Shown: positions 8,510 through 17,060, counted from the stretch's first letter. The stretch is 59,331 nt of DNA from RUG100 sp034927505 (GCA_034927505.1 JAYFPY010000041.1:1-59331), one strand, 5' to 3'. Program-made: numbers and translations. Notes: generated from the letters alone by a model not told the origin.

Positions 8510-9706
8510 TTAGACTTTGATATAGTAAGTTCCTTTTTTCAGTTTTTTCGTTTTTGATGTCAGGATGGTACCATATTTTGTCGAAACAGTGCCGTCTCCG
8601 GTCTTGCCGTATTTCTTGGCTTTTGTTTTGAAGCCTGTGACTTTTTTCCCTTTACTGTTGTATATCACTGTGGTGAAATCAGCCTTATCGCGACCGGAGC
8701 CTTCAACGTATTTGGAAGTCAGTTTGATCCCGATCTTCCCGGTCTTGCTGTTTTTGAACTTGTACCAGTCTGATGTTTTCGTTCCGACTACTTTATATCC
8801 GGATACTTTTTTGCTTTTCTTGATACGAACTGCCTTTTTCTTTGTAGTGCCGCTCTTCTCCTTGATAGTTTTAAAGTATTTCAACTGAACAGTTCCGGTC
8901 GTGCTGAAGTCCACGTCAGAAGGAGTTCCTTCAAGACGGATATAGTAAGTCTTGCCCTTCGTGATGCCGAACTGATGGCGAAAATCGAATTCGATGCCGG
9001 CTCCCATACCTTTGTCTTCGAATACCTTCTTCTTGCTTGAATTTAACAGCTGCAGCGAGAACCATCTTTCTGAATCCCCTCTTTTATTGTCCAAATATAC
9101 GATACCGCTCTTTGGCGCCTCAAAAGTGTACCACACTGTTCCCTTATTGGCATTATTGCATTCATACATATACTTTTTTGCAGTATCCATTTGGAAGATG
9201 GATGGATCCGGTGAAACGGTAATATCAAAAGCCATCCCGGCGGTTCCACCTTTATAAGGGATATTACTCACGGCTGTCGCGAACTGCGCATTTTCGTAAT
9301 ACACGAAACTTTCATTCGAAGTCAGTACCACCTGTTTCGTTTCTCCGGGCTGAAATGTAACGTCTTCCGTCTCCTGTTTCAGCGAAGCCCCTGAACGAAG
9401 GAGCTTCTCCGGTGATTGGCGATACCACCCCAAATAGACCAGCTCGTAGCTGTTTTTCGGTAAAGTTACAGAACTGCTGTCCTTGCTCAGCGTCAGATCC
9501 AGTTCTATCTGCTTTGTAGTCGTGCCGTTCTTCATTGATGTTTTCGCAGTAAAAACCGGATCTGATGCAGTGCTCGAAGTCACTGCCTTAGCCGACTCTG
9601 CTTTCTGTGCGCTTGCTGCTGTCGATGCCAATGTGAATCCCGGCGTCGCCATGACGCACACTGCCAGCAGCACCGGCAGCAGTCTTTTTCCAATGTGTTT
9701 TTTCAT
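8510..9706 (-). CDS. Secreted repeat-type protein with PPC-like C-terminus, truncated by an in-frame stop
   Basis: 398 aa with a signal peptide (MKKHIGKRLLPVLLAVCVMA, processed around residue 30). The body contains a beta-sandwich region and two modules resembling bacterial pre-peptidase C-terminal domains, including TKTSDWYKFKNSKTGKIGI and the terminal LKKGTYYIKV. The frame stops at TAA (8510-8512), but the same frame continues after it with SKKTAPFGSYSLKWYN and a TGA at 8459-8461. That tail matches the end of the neighbouring paralogue (SPCGNYSLKWYN). A single AAA-to-TAA change would explain it. Signal-peptide DNA and ribosome-binding site are nearly identical to those of the gene at 9723-11537, showing local duplication. 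Function unknown; surface or secreted. Confidence 0.75.
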   Translation of the reverse strand: MKKHIGKRLLPVLLAVCVMATPGFTLASTAASAQKAESAKAVTSSTASDPVFTAKTSMKNGTTTKQIELDLTLSKDSSSVTLPKNSYELVYLGWYRQSPEKLLRSGASLKQETEDVTFQPGETKQVVLTSNESFVYYENAQFATAVSNIPYKGGTAGMAFDITVSPDPSIFQMDTAKKYMYECNNANKGTVWYTFEAPKSGIVYLDNKRGDSERWFSLQLLNSSKKKVFEDKGMGAGIEFDFRHQFGITKGKTYYIRLEGTPSDVDFSTTGTVQLKYFKTIKEKSGTTKKKAVRIKKSKKVSGYKVVGTKTSDWYKFKNSKTGKIGIKLTSKYVEGSGRDKADFTTVIYNSKGKKVTGFKTKAKKYGKTGDGTVSTKYGTILTSKTKKLKKGTYYIKV

Positions 9707-9722
9707 GTTTATCTACCTCCTG

Positions 9723-11537
9723 TTAGTTATACCATTTCAAACTGTAGTTGCCGCACGGCGATACAGTGTTGCTCTTTATTTTTACGTAGTATGTTCCCTT
9801 TTTCAGATAGCCTCTTTTTGTAATTGTGTCCGTCCCATAACTGAATGTATTTGCTTTTCCTTTGCTGCTTTTGGTCTTAAGACCAGTGACACGTTTTCCT
9901 TTGCTGTTGTATATATTGTATCCGAAATAGTTTATATACTCGAGATCCGTATCTGCGTAAAAATACATTGTTTTCAATCTGACTGATACTTTCTGTTTCT
10001 TTGATACTTTGAATTTGTACCAGTCTGAAGTTTTTTCTCCGGCTTTTGTATATCCGGAAACATACTTGTTCTTTTTGATCGTTGCTGATTTGCCCTTTGT
10101 GGCTCCGCTCTTTTCATTTATAGCTTTGTATGATATTTTGATTTTTCCTTGGCTTTTGGCCCCGGTAAGTCGGATCTTGAAGCCATATTTTTCGCCCGCT
10201 TTCACACCGTATCCATGATAGAATTTCTGAGGGTCAGATTCACCGTTTATGTATTCATCCAATTTTTTCCCTGAGCTGTCTGTCATAGTATATATTGGCC
10301 GATCAGCATCATCCAAATAACTGCCGTTTGTGAGTTTCAAGTCATAACAGCTGATGTTTACTATCCCTGTTTTCTCTGCTGTAAAAGTAAACATTGCGTT
10401 CCCATCGTTGTTTTCGCTGAGGTCATCGCTGTCCAGCAGATAGTAGTCATATACTTTCCCGGAGCTGATGACAGTCGGCGTTATGACCGGTTCCGGATCC
10501 GGTGAAACTGACATCGTAATCATAAAATCTGAACCGCCCCGGATAGTTCTATAGTCGGCATAGCCGCTTATAGAAGCATTTTCAAAATACACAAAAGACT
10601 CATCTGACTTCAGGATGATCCGTTTTGTCTCTCCCGGTTTGAATGTTACCGGCGCGTCCATATGTAGTTCTGCACTTGCCCGGTCGACTTTTGATGACGA
10701 TGCTCTTTTCCATCCACTGTAGTAAAAATCATCCTTTTTTATTGTTGCTGTACTGCAGTTTTTATTCAACGTAACATCCAATGTCAATTGATCCGTTGAT
10801 GTCCCGTTGGCATTGTATGATTTTGCTGTAAAAACCGGTTCAGGTTTTGTCATTTCACATTTGTACGTTTTGGATACATCGCTGTAATACGTTTTCTTTC
10901 CTATTTTCCTGATCACTTTGAATTTCACATAATACGTTTTCAACGGTGTGAGATTTTCGACAGTCGTTCCGTAGACAGGATAGTCATCCATATTCATTTC
11001 TTTGGTCTTTTCATTTGCCTTGATCTTTTTATATGAACCGTTTTCCGAATCGCTTATGTACATATTGAAGTATTTATGAGAATTGTTATTCAAACAAACC
11101 CTCAATTGATTCATTGCATCATTTGTATCGTAACTAAAATCAATCACATTTGATACTCCTGCCCAGCCTTTTCTTGCATAAGACAGCTTGCCTTTGCTTC
11201 CCTTTTTATAGGCTCGGACTTTGTACCAGTACGGCGTATTCTTTTTTAACTTTTTGTTTGTCCATGTTGCATTTTTGTATCCTTTGACAGTCTTGACCCT
11301 TTTGAATGTCCCGCTGGGGCTGCTCGCTCTGTAGACGATGTAGCCTTTTGCACCTTTCACTTTCTGCCATTTGACTTTGATCTGCGTATAATTCAAAGTG
11401 TATGTATATACATTCGGATCTTTCAGCGCGCTTGCCCGGGCGCTTGTCTTTGATGCCGCAAAGCTGAATCCCGGCGTCGCAATGACGCACACTGCCAGCA
11501 GCACCGGCAGCAGTCTTTTTCCAATGTGTTTTTTCAT
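9723..11537 (-). CDS. Secreted protein with Fn3-like and PPC-like modules
   Basis: 604 aa. The signal peptide is nearly identical to that of the downstream paralogue. An Fn3-like domain (about 35-125, KVKWQKVKGAKGYIVYRA) is followed by a second sandwich domain (about 130-230), a middle domain with the 'VFTAKS...TLDVTLNK' pattern shared with the paralogue, and two PPC-like modules ending in KKGTYYVKIKSNTVSPCGNY and a final SLKWYN. A strong ribosome-binding site (AGGAGG) precedes ATG. A TATAAT lies at 11602-11607 on the minus strand, with no good -35. Role probably adhesive or structural at the cell surface; no catalytic motif seen. Confidence 0.75.
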   Translation of the reverse strand: MKKHIGKRLLPVLLAVCVIATPGFSFAASKTSARASALKDPNVYTYTLNYTQIKVKWQKVKGAKGYIVYRASSPSGTFKRVKTVKGYKNATWTNKKLKKNTPYWYKVRAYKKGSKGKLSYARKGWAGVSNVIDFSYDTNDAMNQLRVCLNNNSHKYFNMYISDSENGSYKKIKANEKTKEMNMDDYPVYGTTVENLTPLKTYYVKFKVIRKIGKKTYYSDVSKTYKCEMTKPEPVFTAKSYNANGTSTDQLTLDVTLNKNCSTATIKKDDFYYSGWKRASSSKVDRASAELHMDAPVTFKPGETKRIILKSDESFVYFENASISGYADYRTIRGGSDFMITMSVSPDPEPVITPTVISSGKVYDYYLLDSDDLSENNDGNAMFTFTAEKTGIVNISCYDLKLTNGSYLDDADRPIYTMTDSSGKKLDEYINGESDPQKFYHGYGVKAGEKYGFKIRLTGAKSQGKIKISYKAINEKSGATKGKSATIKKNKYVSGYTKAGEKTSDWYKFKVSKKQKVSVRLKTMYFYADTDLEYINYFGYNIYNSKGKRVTGLKTKSSKGKANTFSYGTDTITKRGYLKKGTYYVKIKSNTVSPCGNYSLKWYN

Positions 11538-11562
11538 GTTTATCTACCTCCTCGTACAAGAT

Positions 11563-11592
11563 AAAAGGAAACCACAAAATGTGATTCCCTAT
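11563..11592 (-). terminator. Hairpin with T-run after the LCP gene (terminator or 5' UTR stem)
   Basis: Minus strand GGGAATCACA / TGTGGTTTCC pairs over ten positions (two G-T) with a three-base loop, followed by TTTT. It could end the LCP transcript. It would also lie at the very 5' end of a transcript from the TATAAT at 11602-11607, so its role is ambiguous. Confidence 0.45.
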
Positions 11593-11656
11593 ACCTTCTT
11601 TATTATAACATATAATTGCTGCAGTGATATTTATATTTTGTCACTTTACTGCATCT

Positions 11657-13129
11657 TTACTGTATCCCTGTATAATACATGATTTCATTGCTGATCTCGC
11701 TGCATGTATCGGACGGTGTGTAATCGTCCTGATCGAAAGCTTTTTTGTGCAGCCAGGATACGTTGCTTTCCAGGGTCTTCGGCACGGCGTACCAGATGCC
11801 GTTGCCCAAAAGTCCGCCGTAGTATTTCTTCGGCCAGCCGTAGCTCTTGTCGATGGAGTATCCCGGGGAGCGCAGTACGGCTGACAGCAGCTGCATCTGG
11901 CTCATGTTGGTCCGGATCTCCGGCAGCACTTTTGTTGCCAGGTCGTTCATCTTGCCCGGCGAAGTTACGGCTTTTTTCATTACGGCCGACATGACTTTTT
12001 TGTATCTGTTGCCTCGGCCGGTGTCTCCGCCGCTGGTCTTTCTGATACGGCAGTATGTGGTCGCCTGCACGCCGTCGATGGTCTGTTTGCCGGTCTTTGT
12101 TATTTTGGTGTATGTGCCGCCTACGTTTTCGGCAGTTTCCGGTCCCCATTTGTTCAGGTCGCGGATCTCGTTTTTCTTGACGTCTACTTCGATGCCGCCC
12201 AGGGTGTCGACTGTGTCGGCTACTGCCTGCCAGTTGAATATGACGAATTCTTTTATGTTCAGATCCATGCTTCTGTTCAAGGCTGCGCAGGTATCCACTC
12301 CGCCGCCGTAGTGATGGGCGTGGGTGATCTTGTCGAGTATCAGCTTTCCGTCGGTGTCGGCCATCTTCAGATATGAGTCTCGCATTATGGATATGAGCTG
12401 CATGTCTCCGTTGGATTTTTTGATCCTCATTATGATTATGGCGTCGGTCCTGCTGCCGTCCAGGCTCTCGCCTTTCCGTGCATCAACGCCCAGTATTGCT
12501 ATGTTCCGGTATCCCTTCAGGTCGCTTGCCACCTGACTGTCTATGGCGAATTCGGATTTGTCGGTGTCGACTTTGTCCAGGTGTGACGTGATGCTCAGAA
12601 AGTATACGACAAAAGCCGCGAACAGCACCAGCAGTATTATGATGATGTTTCTGATCACCTTTTTTGGGTTCAGTCTTCTTTTTCGTTTTCTGGGGTAAGC
12701 GCCGCCTCCACCGCCTCCGTTATTGCCGCCGCCGCTGCCAAATCCATCGCCGCCGCTGTTGTCATATCCTCCGGCGTATGCATTTCTATTATTATCATAT
12801 GCGTTATTGTCGCCGCCGTATGGATTCCCTGCAGGTTTCCCGGCATGCATGCCTGCTGCGCCGTTTTGTCCGCTGCGACCGTACCGTTTCGCTTCATCGG
12901 CTTCGGCCCGGCGCAGTGATTTCTTCCTGTTCGGATCGTATGATTTTTGAGGCTTTGGTTTTGGTGTCCGTGCATGGCTGCCGCCACCGTTTCCGTTTCC
13001 GTTTCTCGCCATCCGCTCGTATTCTTCGGCGGCTTTCTTGAATTCCGGGTCCTCATATTTTCTTATTGTTTCTTTGTTGAGTTTTTCACCGTTCCCGTTT
13101 ACTCGTGTCTTGTCAAAAGTGTTTTTCAT
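11657..13129 (-). CDS. LytR-CpsA-Psr (LCP) family phosphotransferase
   Basis: 490 aa. A ~170-residue cytoplasmic, Gly/Asn-rich disordered N-terminus precedes one transmembrane helix (VIRNIIIILLVLFAAFVVYF). The extracytoplasmic LCP domain follows: NIAILGVDARKGES, SRTDAIIIMRI, LISIMRDSYLKM, KITHAHHYGG, TYCRIRK, GDTGRGNRYKKVM. Family role: transfer of undecaprenyl-linked glycopolymers (teichoic acid, capsule) to peptidoglycan. It follows the WbpM-like sugar dehydratase gene by 11 bp, so the two form an operon consistent with surface-polysaccharide synthesis and attachment. Paralogous to the LCP protein at 20223-22058. Confidence 0.9.
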   Translation of the reverse strand: MKNTFDKTRVNGNGEKLNKETIRKYEDPEFKKAAEEYERMARNGNGNGGGSHARTPKPKPQKSYDPNRKKSLRRAEADEAKRYGRSGQNGAAGMHAGKPAGNPYGGDNNAYDNNRNAYAGGYDNSGGDGFGSGGGNNGGGGGGAYPRKRKRRLNPKKVIRNIIIILLVLFAAFVVYFLSITSHLDKVDTDKSEFAIDSQVASDLKGYRNIAILGVDARKGESLDGSRTDAIIIMRIKKSNGDMQLISIMRDSYLKMADTDGKLILDKITHAHHYGGGVDTCAALNRSMDLNIKEFVIFNWQAVADTVDTLGGIEVDVKKNEIRDLNKWGPETAENVGGTYTKITKTGKQTIDGVQATTYCRIRKTSGGDTGRGNRYKKVMSAVMKKAVTSPGKMNDLATKVLPEIRTNMSQMQLLSAVLRSPGYSIDKSYGWPKKYYGGLLGNGIWYAVPKTLESNVSWLHKKAFDQDDYTPSDTCSEISNEIMYYTGIQ

Positions 13130-13140
13130 TCTAAAATACC

Positions 13141-15009
13141 CTAACCCGCATTCTGCCTCTTGTCTACAGTATAAGTTTCTACTATCTGTGCAGTCAGCTC
13201 TTTTATGTTTTCGTCGTTTTCATTTGCTTTTTCTATCAGGCCGTCCAGTTTGTCCTGAAAGTCGCTTCCGAATTCCAGCGGCTGTCCGATATATATCATT
13301 TCGTTTTCTGTTTTCGCCAGGCCTTCTTCGTCCATGAGAAGTTCTTCATATAGCTTTTCCCCCGGCCTGAGGCCGACGATCTCTATCCGTATGTCTTTGC
13401 CCGGTTTGTATCCTTTCATCCTGATCAGGTTCTCGGCCAGGTCGTAGATCTTCACTTGCTTTCCCATGTCCAGCACGTATATTTCGCCGCCTTTGGCGTA
13501 AAGCCCCGCCTGCAGCACTAGGCTGACGGCTTCGGGGATGGTCATGAAGAATCTGGTGATATCCCGGTGTGTGACTGTGACCGGGCCGCCTGATTCGATC
13601 TGTTTCAGGAAGAGAGGTATGACTGAGCCGTTGCTGCCCAGTACGTTTCCGAATCTGACTGCTGTGAATTTTGTGGATGATTTCTGCGCCCATGTCTGGA
13701 TGATCATTTCGCAGATCCTTTTGCTGGCGCCCATGATGTTGGTCGGTCTGACAGCCTTGTCGGTGGAGATCAGTATGAATTTTTCTGCTCCGTATTTGTC
13801 TGCCAGTTTTGCTGTATTGAGGGTGCCCTGGCAGTTGTTTTTTATGGCTTCCGCCGGGGATGTCTCCATCAGCGGCACGTGTTTGTGCGCCGCCGCGTGA
13901 TACACTACGTCCGGCCGGTATTTTTTGAATACGACTTCCAGTCTGTCATAGTCTCTGACCGAGCCGATGATCGCCGCGACTTTTACTCCCGGCAAAGTTC
14001 TTTTGAGTTCCATTTCCAGTTCGTAGGCGTTGTTTTCGTATATGTCGAATATGACCAGCTGTTTCGGATCGTAGCCGGCTATCTGTCTGCATATTTCCGA
14101 GCCGATGGATCCGCCGCCGCCTGTTACCATTATGACTTCGTTCTTTACGAATTTTTCGATGCCTCTGTTGTCGACGTGGGCAAGCTCTCTTCCCAGCAGG
14201 TCTTTGTAGGAGATGTCTCTGACTGTTTCTGCGAGAGCTCCTTCCAGAGTCAGTGCGATGGACGGCAGTATTTTGACTTTGCATTCCGTCCTGTTGCATA
14301 TTTCAACTATGTCGCTGATGTCGTCGGGCATGGCCGACGGCAGTGCTATGACTATTTCTTCTATGTTTTTTTCTTCTGCGATCTCCGGTATCATGGTCCG
14401 GTTGCCGTAGATCTTCACTCCCTGCAGGTATTTTCCTTTTTTGTGTTCGTTGTCGTCGATGATGGCCACTACGTTGGAGTTGCCGCCGCCTGCACTGGAA
14501 AGCTCGGTCATCAGTATGGAGCCGGCCGATCCGCCGCCTACTATCATCGTTCTTTTACCGTCGGCTCGCCGCATGTGAGAGTACCGGTAATGATTGATGA
14601 TCCTGATTGACAGCCTGGAGAACAGCACCAGGATGAAGAGCAGGATCGCATTGAAAATGTAAAAGGATCTCGGCATGTTCCACGCCAGGATCGCCTTATA
14701 AGCCACTTCCACGACTGTCACTACTGCGACGCTCTCTATTATCTTCGTTATTTCCTCTATGCTGGCGAATGTCCATACGCTGTGATACAGCCTGAAAGCC
14801 CAGAATACAACTATGGTTATCGCAACATCTATTGGCAGGCATCTCCAAAAAAGCATCATGTACTGCTCCGGCACCCCGTTTAAATACTTGCTGCTGTCCA
14901 GCATGAACCGCACAGCCAAAGAAGCATATTCGCTGAGAACGACGATGCACACATCCAGTACCATCAAAATGATCTGCCTTTTTATTTTGCTGTTAAAAAT
15001 CTTATCCAA
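13141..15009 (-). CDS. Membrane-bound nucleoside-diphosphate-sugar 4,6-dehydratase (WbpM/PglF/CapD family)
   Basis: 622 aa. Four membrane helices (about 12-130), a first Rossmann-like domain (VGGGSAGS at ~157) and a C-terminal extended-SDR domain (MVTGGGGSIGSE at ~294) with ISTDKAVRPTNIMGASK, where Met replaces the usual catalytic Tyr, as is normal in the large WbpM/PglF dehydratases. Expected reaction: UDP-GlcNAc to UDP-4-keto-6-deoxy sugar, the first step to modified sugars of capsule or glycoprotein glycans. It starts with TTG behind GTGGGGAAAG. Upstream lie a polypyrimidine tract and the first palindrome cluster. Cotranscribed with the LCP gene. Substrate is inferred. Confidence 0.88.
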   Translation of the reverse strand: MDKIFNSKIKRQIILMVLDVCIVVLSEYASLAVRFMLDSSKYLNGVPEQYMMLFWRCLPIDVAITIVVFWAFRLYHSVWTFASIEEITKIIESVAVVTVVEVAYKAILAWNMPRSFYIFNAILLFILVLFSRLSIRIINHYRYSHMRRADGKRTMIVGGGSAGSILMTELSSAGGGNSNVVAIIDDNEHKKGKYLQGVKIYGNRTMIPEIAEEKNIEEIVIALPSAMPDDISDIVEICNRTECKVKILPSIALTLEGALAETVRDISYKDLLGRELAHVDNRGIEKFVKNEVIMVTGGGGSIGSEICRQIAGYDPKQLVIFDIYENNAYELEMELKRTLPGVKVAAIIGSVRDYDRLEVVFKKYRPDVVYHAAAHKHVPLMETSPAEAIKNNCQGTLNTAKLADKYGAEKFILISTDKAVRPTNIMGASKRICEMIIQTWAQKSSTKFTAVRFGNVLGSNGSVIPLFLKQIESGGPVTVTHRDITRFFMTIPEAVSLVLQAGLYAKGGEIYVLDMGKQVKIYDLAENLIRMKGYKPGKDIRIEIVGLRPGEKLYEELLMDEEGLAKTENEMIYIGQPLEFGSDFQDKLDGLIEKANENDENIKELTAQIVETYTVDKRQNAG

Positions 15010-15045
15010 TTACTTTCCCCACTGTGATAAATAATAACTATCCTC

Positions 15046-15146
15046 TTTACATCTTTTCTTCTTTTCTTCTTTTTTTCTTCTTTTCTTCTTTCGGTTTTCA
15101 GATTTTCTTTCTTCTTTTCTTCTTTTCTTCTTCTTTCGGTTCTTCT
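15046..15146. repeat. CTTCTTTT polypyrimidine tract upstream of the dehydratase gene
   Basis: About 100 bp consisting almost entirely of C and T on the plus strand (repeats of TTTTCTTC, two interruptions of CGG). It starts 37 bp before the TTG start of the 622-aa dehydratase, so the minus strand leader would be a GAAGAAAA purine tract. It is slippage-prone. Confidence 0.7.
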
Positions 15147-15194
15147 ATGCCAAAGCTTCGATTTTTCGCTTTCCGGCAACGGCTTTCGCTTCTG

Positions 15195-15424
15195 AAAACT
15201 CATCACTTGCACTTTTTTTGCTGCCTGATGAGTTTTTCTTTACTGGCAGCACTCTTTTTCCGCCTTGATCGCCCGGTTTCCGCTTTTGAAAACTCATCAC
15301 TTGTCCATTTTTGGCTGCCTGATGAGTTTTTCTTTACTGGCAGCACTCTTTTTCCGCCTTGATCGCCCGGCTTTCGCTTCTGAAAACTCATCACTTGTCC
15401 ATTTTTGGCCGTTTGATGAGTTTT
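15195..15424. repeat. Palindrome cluster 1: three copies of the AACTCATCA-N20-TGATGAGT element
   Basis: Copies start at 15195, 15289 and 15383 (period 94). Each is AAAACTCATCA, exactly 20 nt, then TGATGAGTTTT. The 20-nt spacers carry a central T-run on the plus strand (for example CTTGTCCATTTTTGGCTGCC). The 52-nt linkers are also nearly identical, so this cluster arose by tandem duplication. It lies in the divergent region between the dehydratase (minus) and the Hcp-like gene (plus), upstream of the latter's promoter. Confidence 0.9.
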
Positions 15425-15520
15425 TGATCATTCGCCAACAGTGAAACCTGAAAAAATCGGAAAATCTAACTTCATCGGAAAGTCTAAGGAAAATCTAAGG
15501 AAAATCTAACTTCAGTTGAT

Positions 15521-15554
15521 GAGTTCCCCTCCGCTGTCGGGGAACTCTTCATTT
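15521..15554. other. GC-rich hairpin in the 15010-15860 intergenic region
   Basis: ATGAGTTCCCC and GGGGAACTCTTCAT are inverted around TCCGCTGTC. The left arm contains the TGATGAGTT half-site of the palindrome family, preceded by short GGAAAATCTAA repeats (15468-15510). It could be a terminator or a decayed family member. Nothing coding is seen in 15010-15860. Confidence 0.5.
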
Positions 15555-15613
15555 AAAACCGCAGTATTTCCCGCATATTTTACTTTTTATATTTTATCAC
15601 TCATATGTGACCC

Positions 15614-15642
15614 TTGCAACTTACAAAATCGTCATTTATAAT
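15614..15642 (+). promoter_or_regulatory. Promoter of the Hcp-like gene
   Basis: TTGCAA (15614-15619), 17-nt spacer, TATAAT (15637-15642). The start codon is 218 bp downstream, leaving a leader of about 210 nt that contains an imperfect inverted repeat (CCTGATCGTCATT ... AATGATCAGG). Confidence 0.65.
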
Positions 15643-15860
15643 ATATTGACGTCCTGATCGTCATTACTTGATTTTCGGTTGTCGAGCACAGCCGGATATT
15701 GAAAATGATCAGGGCAGGAATCAAGATAATTATATATGGTTATAAGATGAATATAAATGGTTAAAGATCATAAAGAAATACCAACGATTATTCGGACGAT
15801 AACTATATCGAATGAAATAAATCGTGTAAAAAACGGATCTATCATCACGCGGAGGTCAAA

Positions 15861-17060
15861 ATGAACAGCAGTCAAAGACAAAACAATCAGAAAGAAAACA
15901 ATCAGAAAGAAAACAATCAAAAAGAAAAAGCACTAGAAGAAAACAGACAAAAAGAAAAAATACAAGAAGAAAACGGTCAGAGCGAAAACCGCAAGGAACA
16001 AAATATAATTTACCATAAGGCAAAAGCTGATTCGGCGAAGATGCTTGATCGGCTTACCGGGGCCATGATCGGGATGGCCCGTGCCTGTCATGGGGAGCTA
16101 ACTTCGGAGGCCATGGACAGGGCCCTTATTGCCGGCCTTTTCATGATCGGCGACGATGTGAATTTCGACGCGGCCGCGATCCAGCGACAGACCAATATGG
16201 TCCGGGGCATGAAGAAGAGCATGGTTTTGGAGTGCGATATGGATGAGCTGATGGCGGCCTGCAGGCCGGACGAAGCCGCGGTCAAATCAAAGATACTGAC
16301 CCGGCTCAGCAGCATCGCGGAAGATTCTTATCATGCGCTCGCGCTGAAAAGGGACGACCAGGAAGTCATCGGTTTTCTCTACGACGCACTCTTTGCTGTC
16401 GGTTCTGACGGATCGCCGGATGGCTCCGTCGCAGTATCCGGCAGGCTGATTGGTATTTCGGAGATGGCCGACGATATATCGATCCGCGCCGAAAAGCTGC
16501 TGGCAGAAGCCAATGCCGCGGCTTTTGGGGAACCGACCGGCGATGGTTCAGATCCCGCCGACGGGCAGAATGACGACGGGCAGAATGACAGCGGTTCAGA
16601 TCTCGTCAACGGGCAGAATGACAGCGGGCAGACCGCTGAAAAAATGACGGGTGTTGCAATGATCGCGACGCCGGACGGTGTGGATCCGGGCCCTTTCATC
16701 ATCGTCAGCGGCGACGATCTTAAAGACATGGACATGTTGCTGCAGCAGAGTGCGGGCCGGGGCATAAACATTTACACCCACGGCGCAATGCTGTCCGCCC
16801 ACCGCTATCCGGGCCTGAAAAAGCACCCGCACCTGAAGGGCCATTTCGGCTCCGACTGGAAAAACCAGCAGGAAGAATTCACTGATATGCCGGGGCCTGT
16901 CATATTCACCGGCAAACACATGCTGCCTCCAAATAGCAGCTACAAAGACCGGGCGTTCACCAGCGGACCTGTGGCTTTTCCCGGTGTGATGCACATTTTT
17001 GACGACAAGGATTTCAGTCCGGTCATCGACCGCGCCATCGAACTGGGCGGCCGTATGTAA
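15861..17060 (+). CDS. Hybrid-cluster-protein (Hcp)-like protein lacking its metal-cluster ligands
   Basis: 399 aa. Residues 55-220 match the N-terminal helical part of Hcp (GLFMIGDDVNFDAA), and 265-399 match its middle domain (TPDGVDPGPFIIVSG, GINIYTHGAMLSAHRYPGLK, SYKDRAFTSGPVAFPG). Hcp normally carries a [4Fe-4S] and a hybrid 4Fe cluster and reduces NO or hydroxylamine. Here the N-terminal Cys motif is replaced by an NQKEN repeat (8-45). The hybrid-cluster positions are changed: SGHDL to SGDDL (D285), GEM to GAM (A309), NCL to KHM (H353). The protein ends before the domain holding the last Cys ligands. A repetitive DGQND linker (227-257) is inserted. Good ribosome-binding site (GGAGG) and promoter suggest it is expressed. 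It cannot be a normal Hcp; a structural or regulatory role, or decay, remains open. Confidence 0.8.
   Translation: MNSSQRQNNQKENNQKENNQKEKALEENRQKEKIQEENGQSENRKEQNIIYHKAKADSAKMLDRLTGAMIGMARACHGELTSEAMDRALIAGLFMIGDDVNFDAAAIQRQTNMVRGMKKSMVLECDMDELMAACRPDEAAVKSKILTRLSSIAEDSYHALALKRDDQEVIGFLYDALFAVGSDGSPDGSVAVSGRLIGISEMADDISIRAEKLLAEANAAAFGEPTGDGSDPADGQNDDGQNDSGSDLVNGQNDSGQTAEKMTGVAMIATPDGVDPGPFIIVSGDDLKDMDMLLQQSAGRGINIYTHGAMLSAHRYPGLKKHPHLKGHFGSDWKNQQEEFTDMPGPVIFTGKHMLPPNSSYKDRAFTSGPVAFPGVMHIFDDKDFSPVIDRAIELGGRM

Noticed and set aside
12664..13056. Arg/His- and Met/Thr-rich frames over the LCP N-terminus
   Set aside because: Shadow frames of the Gly/Asn-rich low-complexity coding region.
13879..14610. 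243-codon plus-strand frame
   Set aside because: Complement of the dehydratase gene, rich in Tyr/Phe/Val from antisense codons; no start signal.
15195..15236. Individual palindromes as rho-independent terminators
   Set aside because: A 20-nt loop is unfavourable, several copies lack a T-run after the stem, and copies lie upstream of genes in phased groups.
15195..15424. Palindrome cluster as a CRISPR array
   Set aside because: The repeated part is an inverted pair around a partly conserved 20-nt spacer, with only three units per site and conserved linkers in cluster 1; no cas genes in the window.
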